NCBI GenBank assembly: GCA_041399155.1
Contig: JAWKTI010000004.1
Span: forward strand, 372,001 to 436,000
Direction: 5' to 3'
DNA from: Zavarzinella sp.
Lineage (GTDB): Bacteria; Planctomycetota; Planctomycetia; Gemmatales; Gemmataceae
Length of the DNA stretch: 64,000 nt
Part shown: positions 27,568-37,272 of the stretch, in pieces
How the letters are laid out: the number at the start of each line of letters is the position of its first letter
How positions within the stretch are numbered: position 1 is the first letter of the stretch
Program-made: the position numbers and the translations under genes
The notes under the pieces: generated by a model
Told to the model about the DNA's origin: nothing
Databases searched by the model: none
The model's input: the letters and a program-made list of their open reading frames with translations, nothing else

Positions 27568-29451
27568 TTATTTCTTTTTGGGTTTCTCAGCAGACTGGAG
27601 CAATTCTTTTGCCAACCAGAGACGACGTTGCAGATCAGCCGTTTTCAGGGCGTTACGCAGTTCGCCGATTTCGCGACCATCAAGCAGATTGGGGTCGACA
27701 GGCTTTTTCTGGGTGTACTTTTCATACATTCCAGCCATCGTCCAGGTATCACTGCGCTGAGTGGCAAATGGTAAATCCGTATGGTCCAGCGATTTCAGAT
27801 TTGCCAGCGGATTTCGGCCCCACGCATAGCGAAAGTACCGTGGTTCTGGCACCAAAGGGCTGGTGAGCACAATCATGCTGCGGTTTTGCTGGGCCTTGCC
27901 CTGGCTGTCTTTCTTAGTTAGCCATTCGGCTTTTGCTGGCTGAAATAAACCATCGGGACCAGCAATCGCAAAACCTTCAATTGCTCCATCGTTGAACGGC
28001 CCAGCAGGACTATCCAACTGCAAGCGCATTTCCCCAGGCTCCAGAAACATTTCCTTCAGCATGGGTGGGAGCCAGCGAATCTGCTTAGCCATGCCATACT
28101 GGGTGGCTAACGCCCAACGTGAAATCCTCTCTCCCACGGGAACTTTGATCTGGGGATGATACCACGACCGACGCTGGTCGAAGCTACTGGCAAAACCAAT
28201 ATTTTTGTCCCCAGCTTTGTACAACTCCAGAAAAGTCTGGTACTGCACCGCACGGATGAAGATTCCCTCATCAACCATTCTTTCCAGATAATCATCCTGA
28301 TCCTGGGGATCGCCAGCAGTGCAGAGCGAAATAATTCCGAAGGGCAGCTGGGGGTCCTGGAATGCCGCACGCCAGGCATCAATCATTTTGGCAAATAACT
28401 GATGGTACATGACATGCCCATTGGGCTGAAGTGCGTTGTTATACCCCTGATGCCAGATCACCCCTTTTACCTGAAAACCTGCAATAGGTGCCAGCATACT
28501 GGCGTAACAGTTTCCTGGCCGATTCTGATCAAACGCAGGTCCTGGTTTCAGATCGGAGGGGGCAACGGAATTGGGTGGTAATTCCTTCCCCTGGGCCTTC
28601 AGGCGGGCTGCCCGGTCCTGAAAGTTCTTGATTCGCTGTTCCAGATCTTTCTGTGGGTCAAATGCTGCTACTTTGGCATCCCACTCTGCCAGTTTTGCCT
28701 TTACTTCCACGGTATCGACCGTTTTCAGCACTTCGGTGGGGATCCAGGTTTCTAAGGTGGTGCCCCCACGTGACACATCCACAATACCAATTGGAACCTG
28801 AGTCGCCAGGTGGATCCGTCTTGCGAAGACAAAACCAATCGCCGACATATCCCGTACGGTCTCTGGGGTGCAGAGATCCCAATATCCCTGGCGGTAATGC
28901 CGACTTGACCAATCGCTCCACTGATAGAGGATCGGGAACGATTTCTGAGGTTCGAAACCATTCAGGTGGGGCATTGTAAACAGCCGAATATTCTTGAAAT
29001 TGGCAGATGCAATCTCCAGATCGCCATTATCGACCTTGGCAATTTCAAATTCCATGTTGCTCTGCCCGCTGAGCACCCAGATATCGCCAATCAGAATGTT
29101 ATCCCGTTCGATTTTCTGCTTCTGGCCTTGCACCAGCAGCTTTGTGGGAGTACTGCTGGCCTGCATCGCGGGCAGTTCGACCTTCCAGGTGCGATCCGCT
29201 GCCGCAATGGCCGATTGAGTTTGTTCGCCAAAGGTAACTGAAACTTTTTCACCCGCTTCGGCCCAGCCCCAGATTCGGATTGGCTTTTCCCGCTGGATGA
29301 CCATCCCGGATTGAAACATGTTGTGCAGGATCAGCCCTTCTGCCTGGGCGGGAATATCCACCCGATCCTTCCCACGTTCCAATTTTTCCTGGGCAGACAG
29401 AAACGAACCAAGCGAAGCCCACAGAACCACCAGAAAGATGTTATTTTTCAC
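27568..29451 (-). CDS. Sialate O-acetylesterase-type SGNH esterase, secreted
   Basis: 627 residues from a GTG at 29451, which opens a clean signal peptide (KNNIFLVVLWASLGSFLSAQ). An ATG at 29556 would put 35 unlike residues before it. The SGNH block I motif (GDIWVLSGQSNMEF) contains the nucleophile Ser. The typical later block GVIWYQGE(S/A)N is present as GVIWHQGYNNA. An N-terminal beta-sandwich region (GLILHNMFQSGMVIQREKP) is typical of the family. Such enzymes remove O-acetyl groups from sialic acids or other acetylated sugars, probably in the periplasm. Acetylated plant or algal polysaccharides are a likely substrate in planctomycetes. That is inference. Confidence 0.9.
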   Translation of the reverse strand: MKNNIFLVVLWASLGSFLSAQEKLERGKDRVDIPAQAEGLILHNMFQSGMVIQREKPIRIWGWAEAGEKVSVTFGEQTQSAIAAADRTWKVELPAMQASSTPTKLLVQGQKQKIERDNILIGDIWVLSGQSNMEFEIAKVDNGDLEIASANFKNIRLFTMPHLNGFEPQKSFPILYQWSDWSSRHYRQGYWDLCTPETVRDMSAIGFVFARRIHLATQVPIGIVDVSRGGTTLETWIPTEVLKTVDTVEVKAKLAEWDAKVAAFDPQKDLEQRIKNFQDRAARLKAQGKELPPNSVAPSDLKPGPAFDQNRPGNCYASMLAPIAGFQVKGVIWHQGYNNALQPNGHVMYHQLFAKMIDAWRAAFQDPQLPFGIISLCTAGDPQDQDDYLERMVDEGIFIRAVQYQTFLELYKAGDKNIGFASSFDQRRSWYHPQIKVPVGERISRWALATQYGMAKQIRWLPPMLKEMFLEPGEMRLQLDSPAGPFNDGAIEGFAIAGPDGLFQPAKAEWLTKKDSQGKAQQNRSMIVLTSPLVPEPRYFRYAWGRNPLANLKSLDHTDLPFATQRSDTWTMAGMYEKYTQKKPVDPNLLDGREIGELRNALKTADLQRRLWLAKELLQSAEKPKKK

Positions 29452-29641
29452 TGTTTTTTTCCAAAATGGGATCAGTAGCACCTGCTTTTTGTTTACATAA
29501 CTGTTTGAGTGGGACAACTGAACGTTGAAATTGGGTCGAATAGACGGCACCTTCACCGGTGGGGTCCAAAAAAGTATTTATTTTTTGGCGAGGTAGTCTA
29601 TCATTGGATAAGAAGGCCCCACAATAGATGAAAACTCTCTC

Positions 29642-29905
29642 ATGCTTGATGATTATCTGGGCAAAAAGGTCATTATCGATTTTCAAAGTCCGTACGTGTG
29701 TCTGGGCACGCTGGTGAAGTACGATGCGGAATTCTTTGAAGTGAAAAACGCCGATTTCCACGATTTGCGGGATACCGATACCTCGCGGGAGAACTACATC
29801 GCCTCATCACTGGTGACGGGAATCAAACGGAACCGTCGCAAAGTACTTGTTTTCCGTTCCGACGTGGTGGCGATTACGTTGTTTGAATCGTTTGCCGATA
29901 TCTGA
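29642..29905 (+). CDS. Hypothetical protein, 87 aa, Sm-like
   Basis: 87 residues from the ATG at 29642. The sequence (LGKKVIIDFQSPYVCLGTLV and EVKNADFHDLRD) reads like a five-stranded Sm/LSm-type small barrel: strands are rich in Val/Ile and hydrophobic residues alternate. No signal or membrane segment. Similar short proteins are found as conserved hypotheticals in planctomycetes, but I cannot name a family. It is divergent from the sialate esterase gene. Confidence 0.6.
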   Translation: MLDDYLGKKVIIDFQSPYVCLGTLVKYDAEFFEVKNADFHDLRDTDTSRENYIASSLVTGIKRNRRKVLVFRSDVVAITLFESFADI

Positions 29906-30145
29906 GTCCTGGATGATACGAACCAGGTAATTTCCCACCTCAGAATCAAAGTTTTTTTCAAAATTTTTGAAACAATTTGGGATTCATAGCGTATATTAAT
30001 ATACAGTATCACGATTCCGGGATAGTCACCTGGGGTGATGCTGTCAGTTCCATAATCGCTGGTGTGGATTTTTCTACCACCAGCAACGCATTTCCGTTAC
30101 ACTTCACGGATTGTTTAGGAATCTGTTACAACATAGGAGCGACCG

Positions 30146-31414
30146 ATGAAAAACCTCTCTCGTCGACAAGTACTGCATGCCACAAGTGGCCTGGCAGCGA
30201 TTGGTTTATTTCCCCACGTGGGCTTTACGGAAGAAAAACCATTACCCCCTGTTCGCCTGGGCTTTATTGGTGTGGGCACGATGGGCCGTGGCCACCTGGG
30301 TGGTTTTCTGGGGATGAACGATGTGCACGTTGTGGCGGTGTGTGATGTGGTGAAGGAACGCCGCGATGATGCCCAGAAGCGGGTGCTTGATCGCTACAAA
30401 GCAGCAAAGAAAGGCACTCCACCAGAATGTGCCTCGGAAAGCGATTTTCGCAAAATCCTGGATCGCAAAGATATCGATGCGGTGGTGATCGCCACACCAG
30501 ATCACTGGCATGCCATACCAGCGATTCTGGCAGCACGGGCGGGCAAAGATATCTATTGCGAGAAACCGCTGACCCACAATATTGCTGAAGGGCGGGCGAT
30601 TGTCAACGCCGTCAAGAAAGCTGATGTGATTTTTCAAACGGGCAGCCAGCAACGCAGTGAGTTCGGCAATCGCTTTCGACGTGCGGTGGAGTACGTTCGT
30701 AATGGTCGCATCGGCAAGTTGAAACGAGTAGAAATTGGCGTGGGCGGTCCGGCAGTGCCATGCACTTTACCCACGCAGGAAATTCCGGAAGGCACCGATT
30801 GGGATACCTGGGTGGGGCCTGCAGCGATGCGGGGATACAACGAAATTCTCTGCCCGAAGGGGATTCACAAGCACTTCCCCGCCTGGAGAAACTACCAGGA
30901 GTTTGCTGGGGGTGGCCTGGCCGATATGGGGGCGCACCATTTTGATATTGCCCAGTGGGCAATGGGGATGGATGAATCTGGCCCGGTAGAAATTATCCCG
31001 CCAGAGAAAGGAACCAGCGGCTTGAAGTTTATCTACGCCAGTGGCGTGGAAATGGTCCACGGTGCCCAGGCAGATTGTGTCTTCATCGGCACCACGGGCA
31101 CCATTCGCGTCTCGCGTGGCAAAATCGAAAGTGATCCGAAAGAAATTGTGGAAACACCCACGGGTGAGAAAGAGTGGCACGTCTATCCTTCAAATAACCA
31201 CAAACGAAACTGGATTGAATGCATTCGATCCCGCAAGCAGCCGATCTGCACCGCGGAAACGGGGCATCGCTCGGCAACCATCTGCCACCTGGGCAACATT
31301 GGCTATCGCCTGCACAAACGCCTGAAGTGGGACCCCGTCAAGGAACAGTTTGATGATGCGGAAGCGAATAAGTTAACCAGTCGCGAAGTTCGAGCCAAGT
31401 GGGCAATCATTTAA
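30146..31414 (+). CDS. Gfo/Idh/MocA family oxidoreductase with Tat signal
   Basis: 422 residues. The N-terminus (MKNLSRRQVLHATSGLAAIG) carries a twin-arginine signal (SRRQVL), so the folded enzyme is exported. The NAD(P)-binding Rossmann motif is GFIGVGTMGRGHL. The family motif CEKPLTHN near 140 contains the catalytic/binding Lys, followed by GSQQRSEF and a GGGLADMGAHHFDIAQWAM block. These enzymes oxidise or reduce sugar or polyol substrates. Exported members are abundant in planctomycetes and may use tightly bound cofactor. Substrate unknown. The gene stands alone between two others on the plus strand. Confidence 0.93.
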   Translation: MKNLSRRQVLHATSGLAAIGLFPHVGFTEEKPLPPVRLGFIGVGTMGRGHLGGFLGMNDVHVVAVCDVVKERRDDAQKRVLDRYKAAKKGTPPECASESDFRKILDRKDIDAVVIATPDHWHAIPAILAARAGKDIYCEKPLTHNIAEGRAIVNAVKKADVIFQTGSQQRSEFGNRFRRAVEYVRNGRIGKLKRVEIGVGGPAVPCTLPTQEIPEGTDWDTWVGPAAMRGYNEILCPKGIHKHFPAWRNYQEFAGGGLADMGAHHFDIAQWAMGMDESGPVEIIPPEKGTSGLKFIYASGVEMVHGAQADCVFIGTTGTIRVSRGKIESDPKEIVETPTGEKEWHVYPSNNHKRNWIECIRSRKQPICTAETGHRSATICHLGNIGYRLHKRLKWDPVKEQFDDAEANKLTSREVRAKWAII

Positions 31415-31648
31415 TCTCGGAGAAAAGTACTTACCCTGAAATCTCGCTACTCTTGGCACAATTCAAAAGTCAGCAAACCATCTTTTCAACGTTTCTTGCA
31501 GCCTCATTCTGATTTTCTGCTTGTCATCTGAATATGGATCGTGTAAAGATGGAGTATGGGTAAGATGTTGCCTGGCCTGGGACAATTTGTCCTGGGACAA
31601 CGACCCACTTTATCTTGGGTATTACCTCTCACAGCAAGGAGTAAGCAG

Positions 31649-31987
31649 ATGGCAGCAAAATTTGAAGTGAAGAAAAGTAAGAATGGCCAGTTTTTCTTCA
31701 ATCTGAAGGCAGCAAATGGCCAGGTGATTTTCACCAGCGAATCATACGAAGCACGTGCTGGTGCTACCAAAGGAATTAATTCCGTGAAGACCAATTCAAA
31801 GAAGGACACCCGCTTTGAACGGAAAGAATCGAAGAAAGGGGAGCCTTACTTTGTGCTGACTGCCACCAATGGAGAAATCCTGGGTCGCAGTGAGATGTAC
31901 AAATCCAAGTCTTCGATGGAGAAAGGGATTGCTTCGGTGATGACAAACGCACCCGATGCCCGTGTGGACGACCTGACCCAGGAATAA
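31649..31987 (+). CDS. YegP/DUF1508 family protein (tandem repeat)
   Basis: 112 residues from the ATG at 31649, with AAGGAG at 31636-31641, 8 nt upstream. A longer frame from 31556 has no supporting features. The protein is two DUF1508 (UPF0339/YegP) repeats of about 50 residues: FEVKKSKNGQFFFNLKAANG and FERKESKKGEPYFVLTATNG, each followed by a Ser-Tyr/Met and a KGI-SV-TN ending. The family is small, soluble and of unknown function. It is often induced by stress in other bacteria. The gene ends 7 bp from the convergent RND transporter stop. Confidence 0.93.
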   Translation: MAAKFEVKKSKNGQFFFNLKAANGQVIFTSESYEARAGATKGINSVKTNSKKDTRFERKESKKGEPYFVLTATNGEILGRSEMYKSKSSMEKGIASVMTNAPDARVDDLTQE

Positions 31988-31993
31988 TTCTGG

Positions 31994-34900
31994 TCAGACG
32001 GTTGGGTCAGCCACTGTGGGCGGGAGACTCTTCCTGCGACGGAACCGTTCCTGGATGCTGTCCAGCAGCGAATAGGTGACAGGTGTTGCCAGCAACGCCA
32101 GGAACAGACTGAGGATCTGCCCGCCGATAATTACTTTGGCCATACTGGCACGTGCCCCCGCACCTGGTCCCTGTCCCAGTGCCAGTGGGATCATTGCTGC
32201 CACCAGCATGAATGTGGTCATCAGAATTGGCCGCAGTCGCACATGGTTTGCTTCCAGGATGGCGGCGTTCTTTTCCATGCCTGCCCGCCGCAGTTCCAGG
32301 GTTTTATCCACCTGCAGAATGCCGTTCTTTTTCACAATACCGATCAGCATGAACAAGCCAAACATGGAGTACAAGTCCATTGGTTCGCGGAAAATAAAGA
32401 GCGAAAGCAAACCGAAAGGGATGGTCACAGGCAGTGCTGCCAGAATACTGACTGGGTACAACCAACTCTCAAATTGTGCGGCTAATACCAGATACATGAA
32501 GGTGATGCTCAATAATAGAGCAATCATAAAGTAATATCCGGTTTCACCAAGCATCTTTGCCTGACCACTGAAATTGATTTCATAGCCAGGGGGTAAATTC
32601 ATTTCCTGAGCAAACTTCTGGGCAGCCTGCATTGCATCGTTCAGCGAAATTTCCTCAGGTGCGCCCAGGATGGTTACTGTGCGTTGCCGATCGAGTCTAT
32701 CAATCTGGCTGGGCCCACGTTCTTCGTTGAAGTTGGCAAAGCTACTCATCTGCACACTGCCTGCCGTGGGTGATTGCAACGTAATATTGCCCAGCGATTG
32801 TGGGTTCACGCGGAAGTTTTTATCTGCCCGCAACCAGACATCGTATTGTTCCGTATCTTCCTTGTAACGGGAAACAATCTGCCCACCGACCAGTACATTC
32901 ATGGAGTTGGCAATCGTTTCTACTGGAATGCCCAGGTCGCTGGCACGATCGCGATTGATTTCTACCTGAACTTCCGGTTTGCGTAATGATAAAGTGGAAT
33001 CAATATCCTTCAACCCACCGAGAGTGCGAAGTTTTTCCATCATCGTCGCAGAATACTCTTCCAGCTTTTTCAAATCAGGCCCTTGAATATTCAGCTGAAA
33101 AACACGGCTGTCACCGTCTGGGCCGCCACCAATGACCGCGACGTCCATCACTGCCAGACGTAGTTCGGGATACTCTTCTGCAATTCGGCGGGCACGGAAC
33201 ATAATGTCGAACTGGCTGTATTTGCGATGCTCCAGGTCTTTCATTCGAAAATAGATCGACCCACGCGTCACATCGCCCTGGCCCTTTGCTTCGGTATTTC
33301 GCCCAATCGTGGTAAAGCGGTGGTTCACACCAGGCAATTTTCCAATGCGGTTTTCAATTTCATTAATGACGTTCTTGGTGCGTTCCAGCGTATACCCTTC
33401 CGGTGTGATAAAGCTGATCTGAAATTCCGATTGATCATCGCGTGGCACAAAGTTAAATCCAATCGCCATCGCAATTGGTCCGGTGGAACAGAAAATCAGG
33501 AAACAGAAAAACAACGTCAGAATACGGTGCCGCAACGACCACCGTAACATCCGGCCAAAGGCATTGTCAGTGAAGCGGTAAATCACCCCATCTTTCGTGC
33601 TTTTTTCACCTGGTTTTTTCTGTTCCAGCTTCAGGAAGCGGGAACAGAGCATCGGGGTTAATGTGAACGAAACGAACAGGCTCATGACAATGGCAAAGGC
33701 AACGGTTAAGCCAAAACTACTGAAGAAGCGCCCCACCATACCACCCATGAAGGCAACAGGCAGAAAAATGACCAGTAGCGATATACTGGTGGCAAGCACC
33801 GCAAGGGCAATTTCCTGCGTTCCTTTGCGGGAAGCGGTCATCGCATCCAGGCCATGTTCTTCCATGTGGCGGAAAATGTTCTCGTGCACCACCACCGCAT
33901 CGTCAATCACAATCCCAATCGCCAGAATCAGTGCCAGCATGGTAATGTTGTTCAACGTAAAGTCCATGTAATTCATAAACAGAAAAGTGGGGATAATTGA
34001 AGTGGGTATTGCCATCGTGGCAATAAAGGTGGTACGCCAATCCCGAATAAAGAGCAGGATGGTGCCTGCCACCAGAAACGCTGCCAGAATAATGTGGAAT
34101 TTTACTTCCCGCATCGAATCGCGAATAAAGCGAGATTGATCCTGGGTGGTTTCAATCGTAATATCCGGCGGCAGTGTTTTCTTGATTTTTTCGAGCTTTT
34201 CCTGCACCGCATCGGAAATTTCTACCGTGTTAGCACCGGATTGCTTCTGAATGTACAAACTGACGCTTTTGTTCCCGTCCAGGCTGCTTTCGCCCCGAGG
34301 CTCTTCGATGGAATCATCCACCCGACCAATATCTTTCAGTCGAATGGGGATGCCTTTGCGGTTAGCAATAATGAGTTCGTTGAACTCTTTCGGGTTGGCA
34401 ATCAGTCCCAGGGTGCGGAGCACTAGTTCCCGCTGTCCCTGGTCGACGATCCCACCTGGGATCTCCACGTTCTGGCGTTTCAGGGCGAGTTGCACTTCAT
34501 CAATGGACAGGCCGTGGGCGGACATTAATTCGACATCCACATACACATTGATGGCACGATTCCGACCACCGGAAATGAAAACTGCCCCCACGCCCGAAAT
34601 GGTTTGTAGTGGTTCCTGAATCTTGCGTTTGGCAATTTCGGTAATGTCTTTTACATCGCGCTTACCAGAAACGGCCAGCGTAATAATGGGCGCAGCATCC
34701 AGGTCGAATTTATTGACAATGGGCGTTTCAATTCCTTCCGGAAGTTGTCGCACAATCGCCGTCACTTTGTCCCGCACTTCCTGGGCAGCCACGTCGCCAT
34801 CTTTTTCCAGTTTAAATTGCACAATTACCTGGGTGGAACCCTCGCGGGTGGTGGAACGCAATTCATCCACACCGGAAATCGAATTGACTGCTTCCTCAAT

Positions 34901-35098
34901 CGGTTTCGTGACACTGGTTTCCATTGCTTCGGTATTCATGCCATTCAGGTTGGCTGTCACCGAAACAACCGGAAAGTCGACTTTGGGAAAAAGATCGACA
35001 CCCAGTTCGAAGTAGGAAACAATCCCCAGCACAACGGGAACTGCTGCCAGTACCCATGTAAAGACCGGTCTGCGAATACAGATATCCGAGATAGTCAT
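31994..35098 (-). CDS. RND efflux transporter, inner-membrane permease (HAE1-like)
   Basis: 1034 residues, the normal length of AcrB-type RND pumps. It starts with the first membrane helix (CIRRPVFTWVLAAVPVVLG). The proton-relay helix is GIVIDDAVVVHENIF, with two adjacent Asp near 399, which marks a proton-coupled hydrophobe/amphiphile pump rather than a heavy-metal one. The periplasmic domains and twelve membrane helices are evident by length and repetition. It would form a tripartite pump with the adaptor encoded just upstream and an outer-membrane channel, which is not in the window. The start ATG overlaps the adaptor stop by one base (TAATG), so translation is coupled. Confidence 0.97.
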   Translation of the reverse strand: MTISDICIRRPVFTWVLAAVPVVLGIVSYFELGVDLFPKVDFPVVSVTANLNGMNTEAMETSVTKPIEEAVNSISGVDELRSTTREGSTQVIVQFKLEKDGDVAAQEVRDKVTAIVRQLPEGIETPIVNKFDLDAAPIITLAVSGKRDVKDITEIAKRKIQEPLQTISGVGAVFISGGRNRAINVYVDVELMSAHGLSIDEVQLALKRQNVEIPGGIVDQGQRELVLRTLGLIANPKEFNELIIANRKGIPIRLKDIGRVDDSIEEPRGESSLDGNKSVSLYIQKQSGANTVEISDAVQEKLEKIKKTLPPDITIETTQDQSRFIRDSMREVKFHIILAAFLVAGTILLFIRDWRTTFIATMAIPTSIIPTFLFMNYMDFTLNNITMLALILAIGIVIDDAVVVHENIFRHMEEHGLDAMTASRKGTQEIALAVLATSISLLVIFLPVAFMGGMVGRFFSSFGLTVAFAIVMSLFVSFTLTPMLCSRFLKLEQKKPGEKSTKDGVIYRFTDNAFGRMLRWSLRHRILTLFFCFLIFCSTGPIAMAIGFNFVPRDDQSEFQISFITPEGYTLERTKNVINEIENRIGKLPGVNHRFTTIGRNTEAKGQGDVTRGSIYFRMKDLEHRKYSQFDIMFRARRIAEEYPELRLAVMDVAVIGGGPDGDSRVFQLNIQGPDLKKLEEYSATMMEKLRTLGGLKDIDSTLSLRKPEVQVEINRDRASDLGIPVETIANSMNVLVGGQIVSRYKEDTEQYDVWLRADKNFRVNPQSLGNITLQSPTAGSVQMSSFANFNEERGPSQIDRLDRQRTVTILGAPEEISLNDAMQAAQKFAQEMNLPPGYEINFSGQAKMLGETGYYFMIALLLSITFMYLVLAAQFESWLYPVSILAALPVTIPFGLLSLFIFREPMDLYSMFGLFMLIGIVKKNGILQVDKTLELRRAGMEKNAAILEANHVRLRPILMTTFMLVAAMIPLALGQGPGAGARASMAKVIIGGQILSLFLALLATPVTYSLLDSIQERFRRRKSLPPTVADPTV

Positions 35099-36420
35099 TA
35101 TTTTTCTCCTCGGATCTGCACTGGCATACCTTCACTGAGCAACGCATGGCCGCTGGTAATCAGTTGGGCAGTTTTGGGCAGTTTGGGCTCCACAATTTCT
35201 ACCCAGTCGCGGGTCTGAATACCTAGTTCAACATCGTAGACTTTGACTTTCCCCTGTTCGATGACAAAAACGCGGTTTTTACCTAAGAAGGTATAAATTG
35301 CTGTCAGTGGGACAGTGCAGGCATTGTTGTCCACCCGTGTCAGCACCTTAGCCCTGGCAAAACTACCCGGCTTCAGGGTGCGGGTGGGGTTGGGAATATC
35401 TACCTCCACTTCCACGGTGCGGGATTCCACATTGACACTTGGGTTGATCCGCCTGACTACCCCTTCCACAGGTTCTTTTTGGGAGGCGATCTCGACCAGC
35501 ACTTTCTGGCCAGGCTGAATATCCAGCATGTACCGTTCTGGGACAGCCAGTTTCAGCTTAATCACCTGAGTGATCATTAATTCGTAAACTTCAGTGCCAG
35601 GTCGAAGCAGCATCCCTTCCGAAACGTGCCTTTTCGTAATTTCAAACTGAACTTCCCCCGCCACACCAGGCATGGTGCGTTGGAAATCGGGAGTCATAAT
35701 ATGAGTATCTTTTAATTTCTTGCGGGACAATTCCAATGTCGCCGCTTTCATTTTTGCCATCGCCAGAATCGAATTCGCCTGCAGAATCTGGTTGGCATAT
35801 TCCGAAGTGGAAAGTTCATAATCGTTTTTCGCGTTGGTGCGTTCATCAATCGAAAATGCGTCCGGGGTGCTCGAATACCGCACCGTTTTTTGCTTGGCGT
35901 GCTCCATTTTCAGACGAGCGTGGTTGACCATTGGCACATCCAGCACCTGAAATCGTGGCAATTGTTCTTCCGAAATGCCAATTTTGGAAAGTTCTGCCAC
36001 TAACGCACTTTGATCCTGATTGACTGCCAACTGATAATCGGTGGGGTCGATCTGCAACAACATGTGCTGTGGGCCAACCTGATCGGCAACATCGGCATAC
36101 AGTTGCTGGACTTTGCCTTCCACCTGCGAACTGATTTTGAACACTTCGAATGGATGCAGCGAGCCAATCGCTTCAATACTTCGCTGCACCGGACGATACT
36201 GCACCGCATCGACAGTCACCATCGTACTTTCCCGCGGTGGCAGGTCCATGGGTGGGAGTTCTTCCCGTGTGTCTTTGGTCAAGCCTCCATTCAGCACGGC
36301 ATAGCCCGCGGCACCTACAATCAGGGCCAGCACGACCCACTTTAAGTAACGCAGGCGGGACGGGGGTTCCACATGGGGCGGTTGTTCTGAAACCAAGATG
36401 GGTGTTTGATTCATCATCAT
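35098..36420 (-). CDS. RND efflux periplasmic adaptor (membrane fusion protein)
   Basis: 440 residues. A single membrane helix at about 26-44 (LKWVVLALIVGAAGYAVLN) anchors it. The lipoyl/barrel-sandwich start is FKISSQVEGKVQQLYADVAD and a coiled-coil hairpin follows. The beta-barrel segment is PGQKVLVEIASQKEPVEG, then RTVEVEVDIPNPTRTLKPGS. The protein links the RND pump at the inner membrane to an outer-membrane factor. It is the middle gene of a TetR-adaptor-RND operon: the TetR stop is one base upstream and the pump start overlaps this stop. MMMN start, 36420. Confidence 0.95.
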   Translation of the reverse strand: MMMNQTPILVSEQPPHVEPPSRLRYLKWVVLALIVGAAGYAVLNGGLTKDTREELPPMDLPPRESTMVTVDAVQYRPVQRSIEAIGSLHPFEVFKISSQVEGKVQQLYADVADQVGPQHMLLQIDPTDYQLAVNQDQSALVAELSKIGISEEQLPRFQVLDVPMVNHARLKMEHAKQKTVRYSSTPDAFSIDERTNAKNDYELSTSEYANQILQANSILAMAKMKAATLELSRKKLKDTHIMTPDFQRTMPGVAGEVQFEITKRHVSEGMLLRPGTEVYELMITQVIKLKLAVPERYMLDIQPGQKVLVEIASQKEPVEGVVRRINPSVNVESRTVEVEVDIPNPTRTLKPGSFARAKVLTRVDNNACTVPLTAIYTFLGKNRVFVIEQGKVKVYDVELGIQTRDWVEIVEPKLPKTAQLITSGHALLSEGMPVQIRGEK

Positions 36421-36421
36421 C

Positions 36422-37066
36422 TTACTCGCGATTGTTCTTTCGCTCCGACTCCGACAGAATGCCGTGAAAGAAAATGTCGATTACTTTGGCGGCCTGTTCT
36501 TCCGATGAAACCTGCCTGCCGGTAACATGATTGGCAATTATCGTGCCATACAGAAAATCATTAAAAATACTTGGGTCGTTATCTGGTGGTAAATGCCTGC
36601 CACGCCCTTGTGCAATCAGTTCCTGGTGCATCGCCTGCCATTCACCACATTTTTGCTCGTGCATCGCAAAATACGCGGGCATTTTTCGGTCTTTGAAGAG
36701 AGCACGTTCCTGCAGAAAAAGTTCTACCAAGTCCCGGTGCTGCTCAAAATATTTCAGAAATGTAACAATCGCCCGCCGATAGATTTCCAGAATATCTGTG
36801 CAATCAGCAATGGCTGAGTCGATAGCTGCATTTAATTGTTCCAATCCCCTGTCTACCGCAGCCAGAAACAATTCTTCCTTGTTGGGAAAATAGTGGTAGA
36901 TTGTGCCCTTAGCCACCCCACAGCGATCTGCGATAAGCTGCAGATCGGTTGACGCAAACCCTTGTTCTGCAAAGAGTTGTGCTGCAACATCCAGAATCGC
37001 TTCCGTGCGTTGGGAACGCAGCTCCGGATTAGCCGGACGACCAGGTTTTTTTTCCGAATCTCCCAT
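36422..37066 (-). CDS. TetR-family transcriptional regulator of the efflux operon
   Basis: 214 residues. The N-terminal TetR DNA-binding domain is canonical: RTEAILDVAAQLFAEQGFAS, then a helix-turn-helix GVAKGTIYHYFPNKEELF near 48-66. The C-terminal ligand-binding domain is all-helical and unlike named subfamilies. It is the first gene of the TetR-adaptor-RND operon. A palindrome lies just upstream at 37083-37114, so autorepression with release by a pump substrate is the natural model. Ligand unknown. Confidence 0.95.
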   Translation of the reverse strand: MGDSEKKPGRPANPELRSQRTEAILDVAAQLFAEQGFASTDLQLIADRCGVAKGTIYHYFPNKEELFLAAVDRGLEQLNAAIDSAIADCTDILEIYRRAIVTFLKYFEQHRDLVELFLQERALFKDRKMPAYFAMHEQKCGEWQAMHQELIAQGRGRHLPPDNDPSIFNDFLYGTIIANHVTGRQVSSEEQAAKVIDIFFHGILSESERKNNRE

Positions 37067-37082
37067 GAATCTATTGTAGCAG

Positions 37083-37114
37083 AATTAATTGACTGACCAG
37101 TCGGTCAATTAATT
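37083..37114. promoter_or_regulatory. Palindromic operator for the TetR-family regulator
   Basis: A 32-bp dyad 17 bp upstream of the tetR-like start, with 14 of 16 symmetric base pairs matching around the core TGACTGACCAGTCGGTCA. Similar TGACCGACCGGTCGGTCA-type sites are familiar TetR-family operators. Its position just before the first gene of the efflux operon suggests autorepression. Confidence 0.85.
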
Positions 37115-37272
37115 ATTCATCAATTTTTCATTTCCTGTGCCTGAGAGATTTTCGCAAAAGTGGGAAAGAATTTGGACGCAACCTGGTGAAATAAGCATCA
37201 ATCTGGAATGCACCGTTAGGACAAAATGAATGGTTGATTCGTTGGGCTAAAAAATGAAAGCCAAATGAGAGC

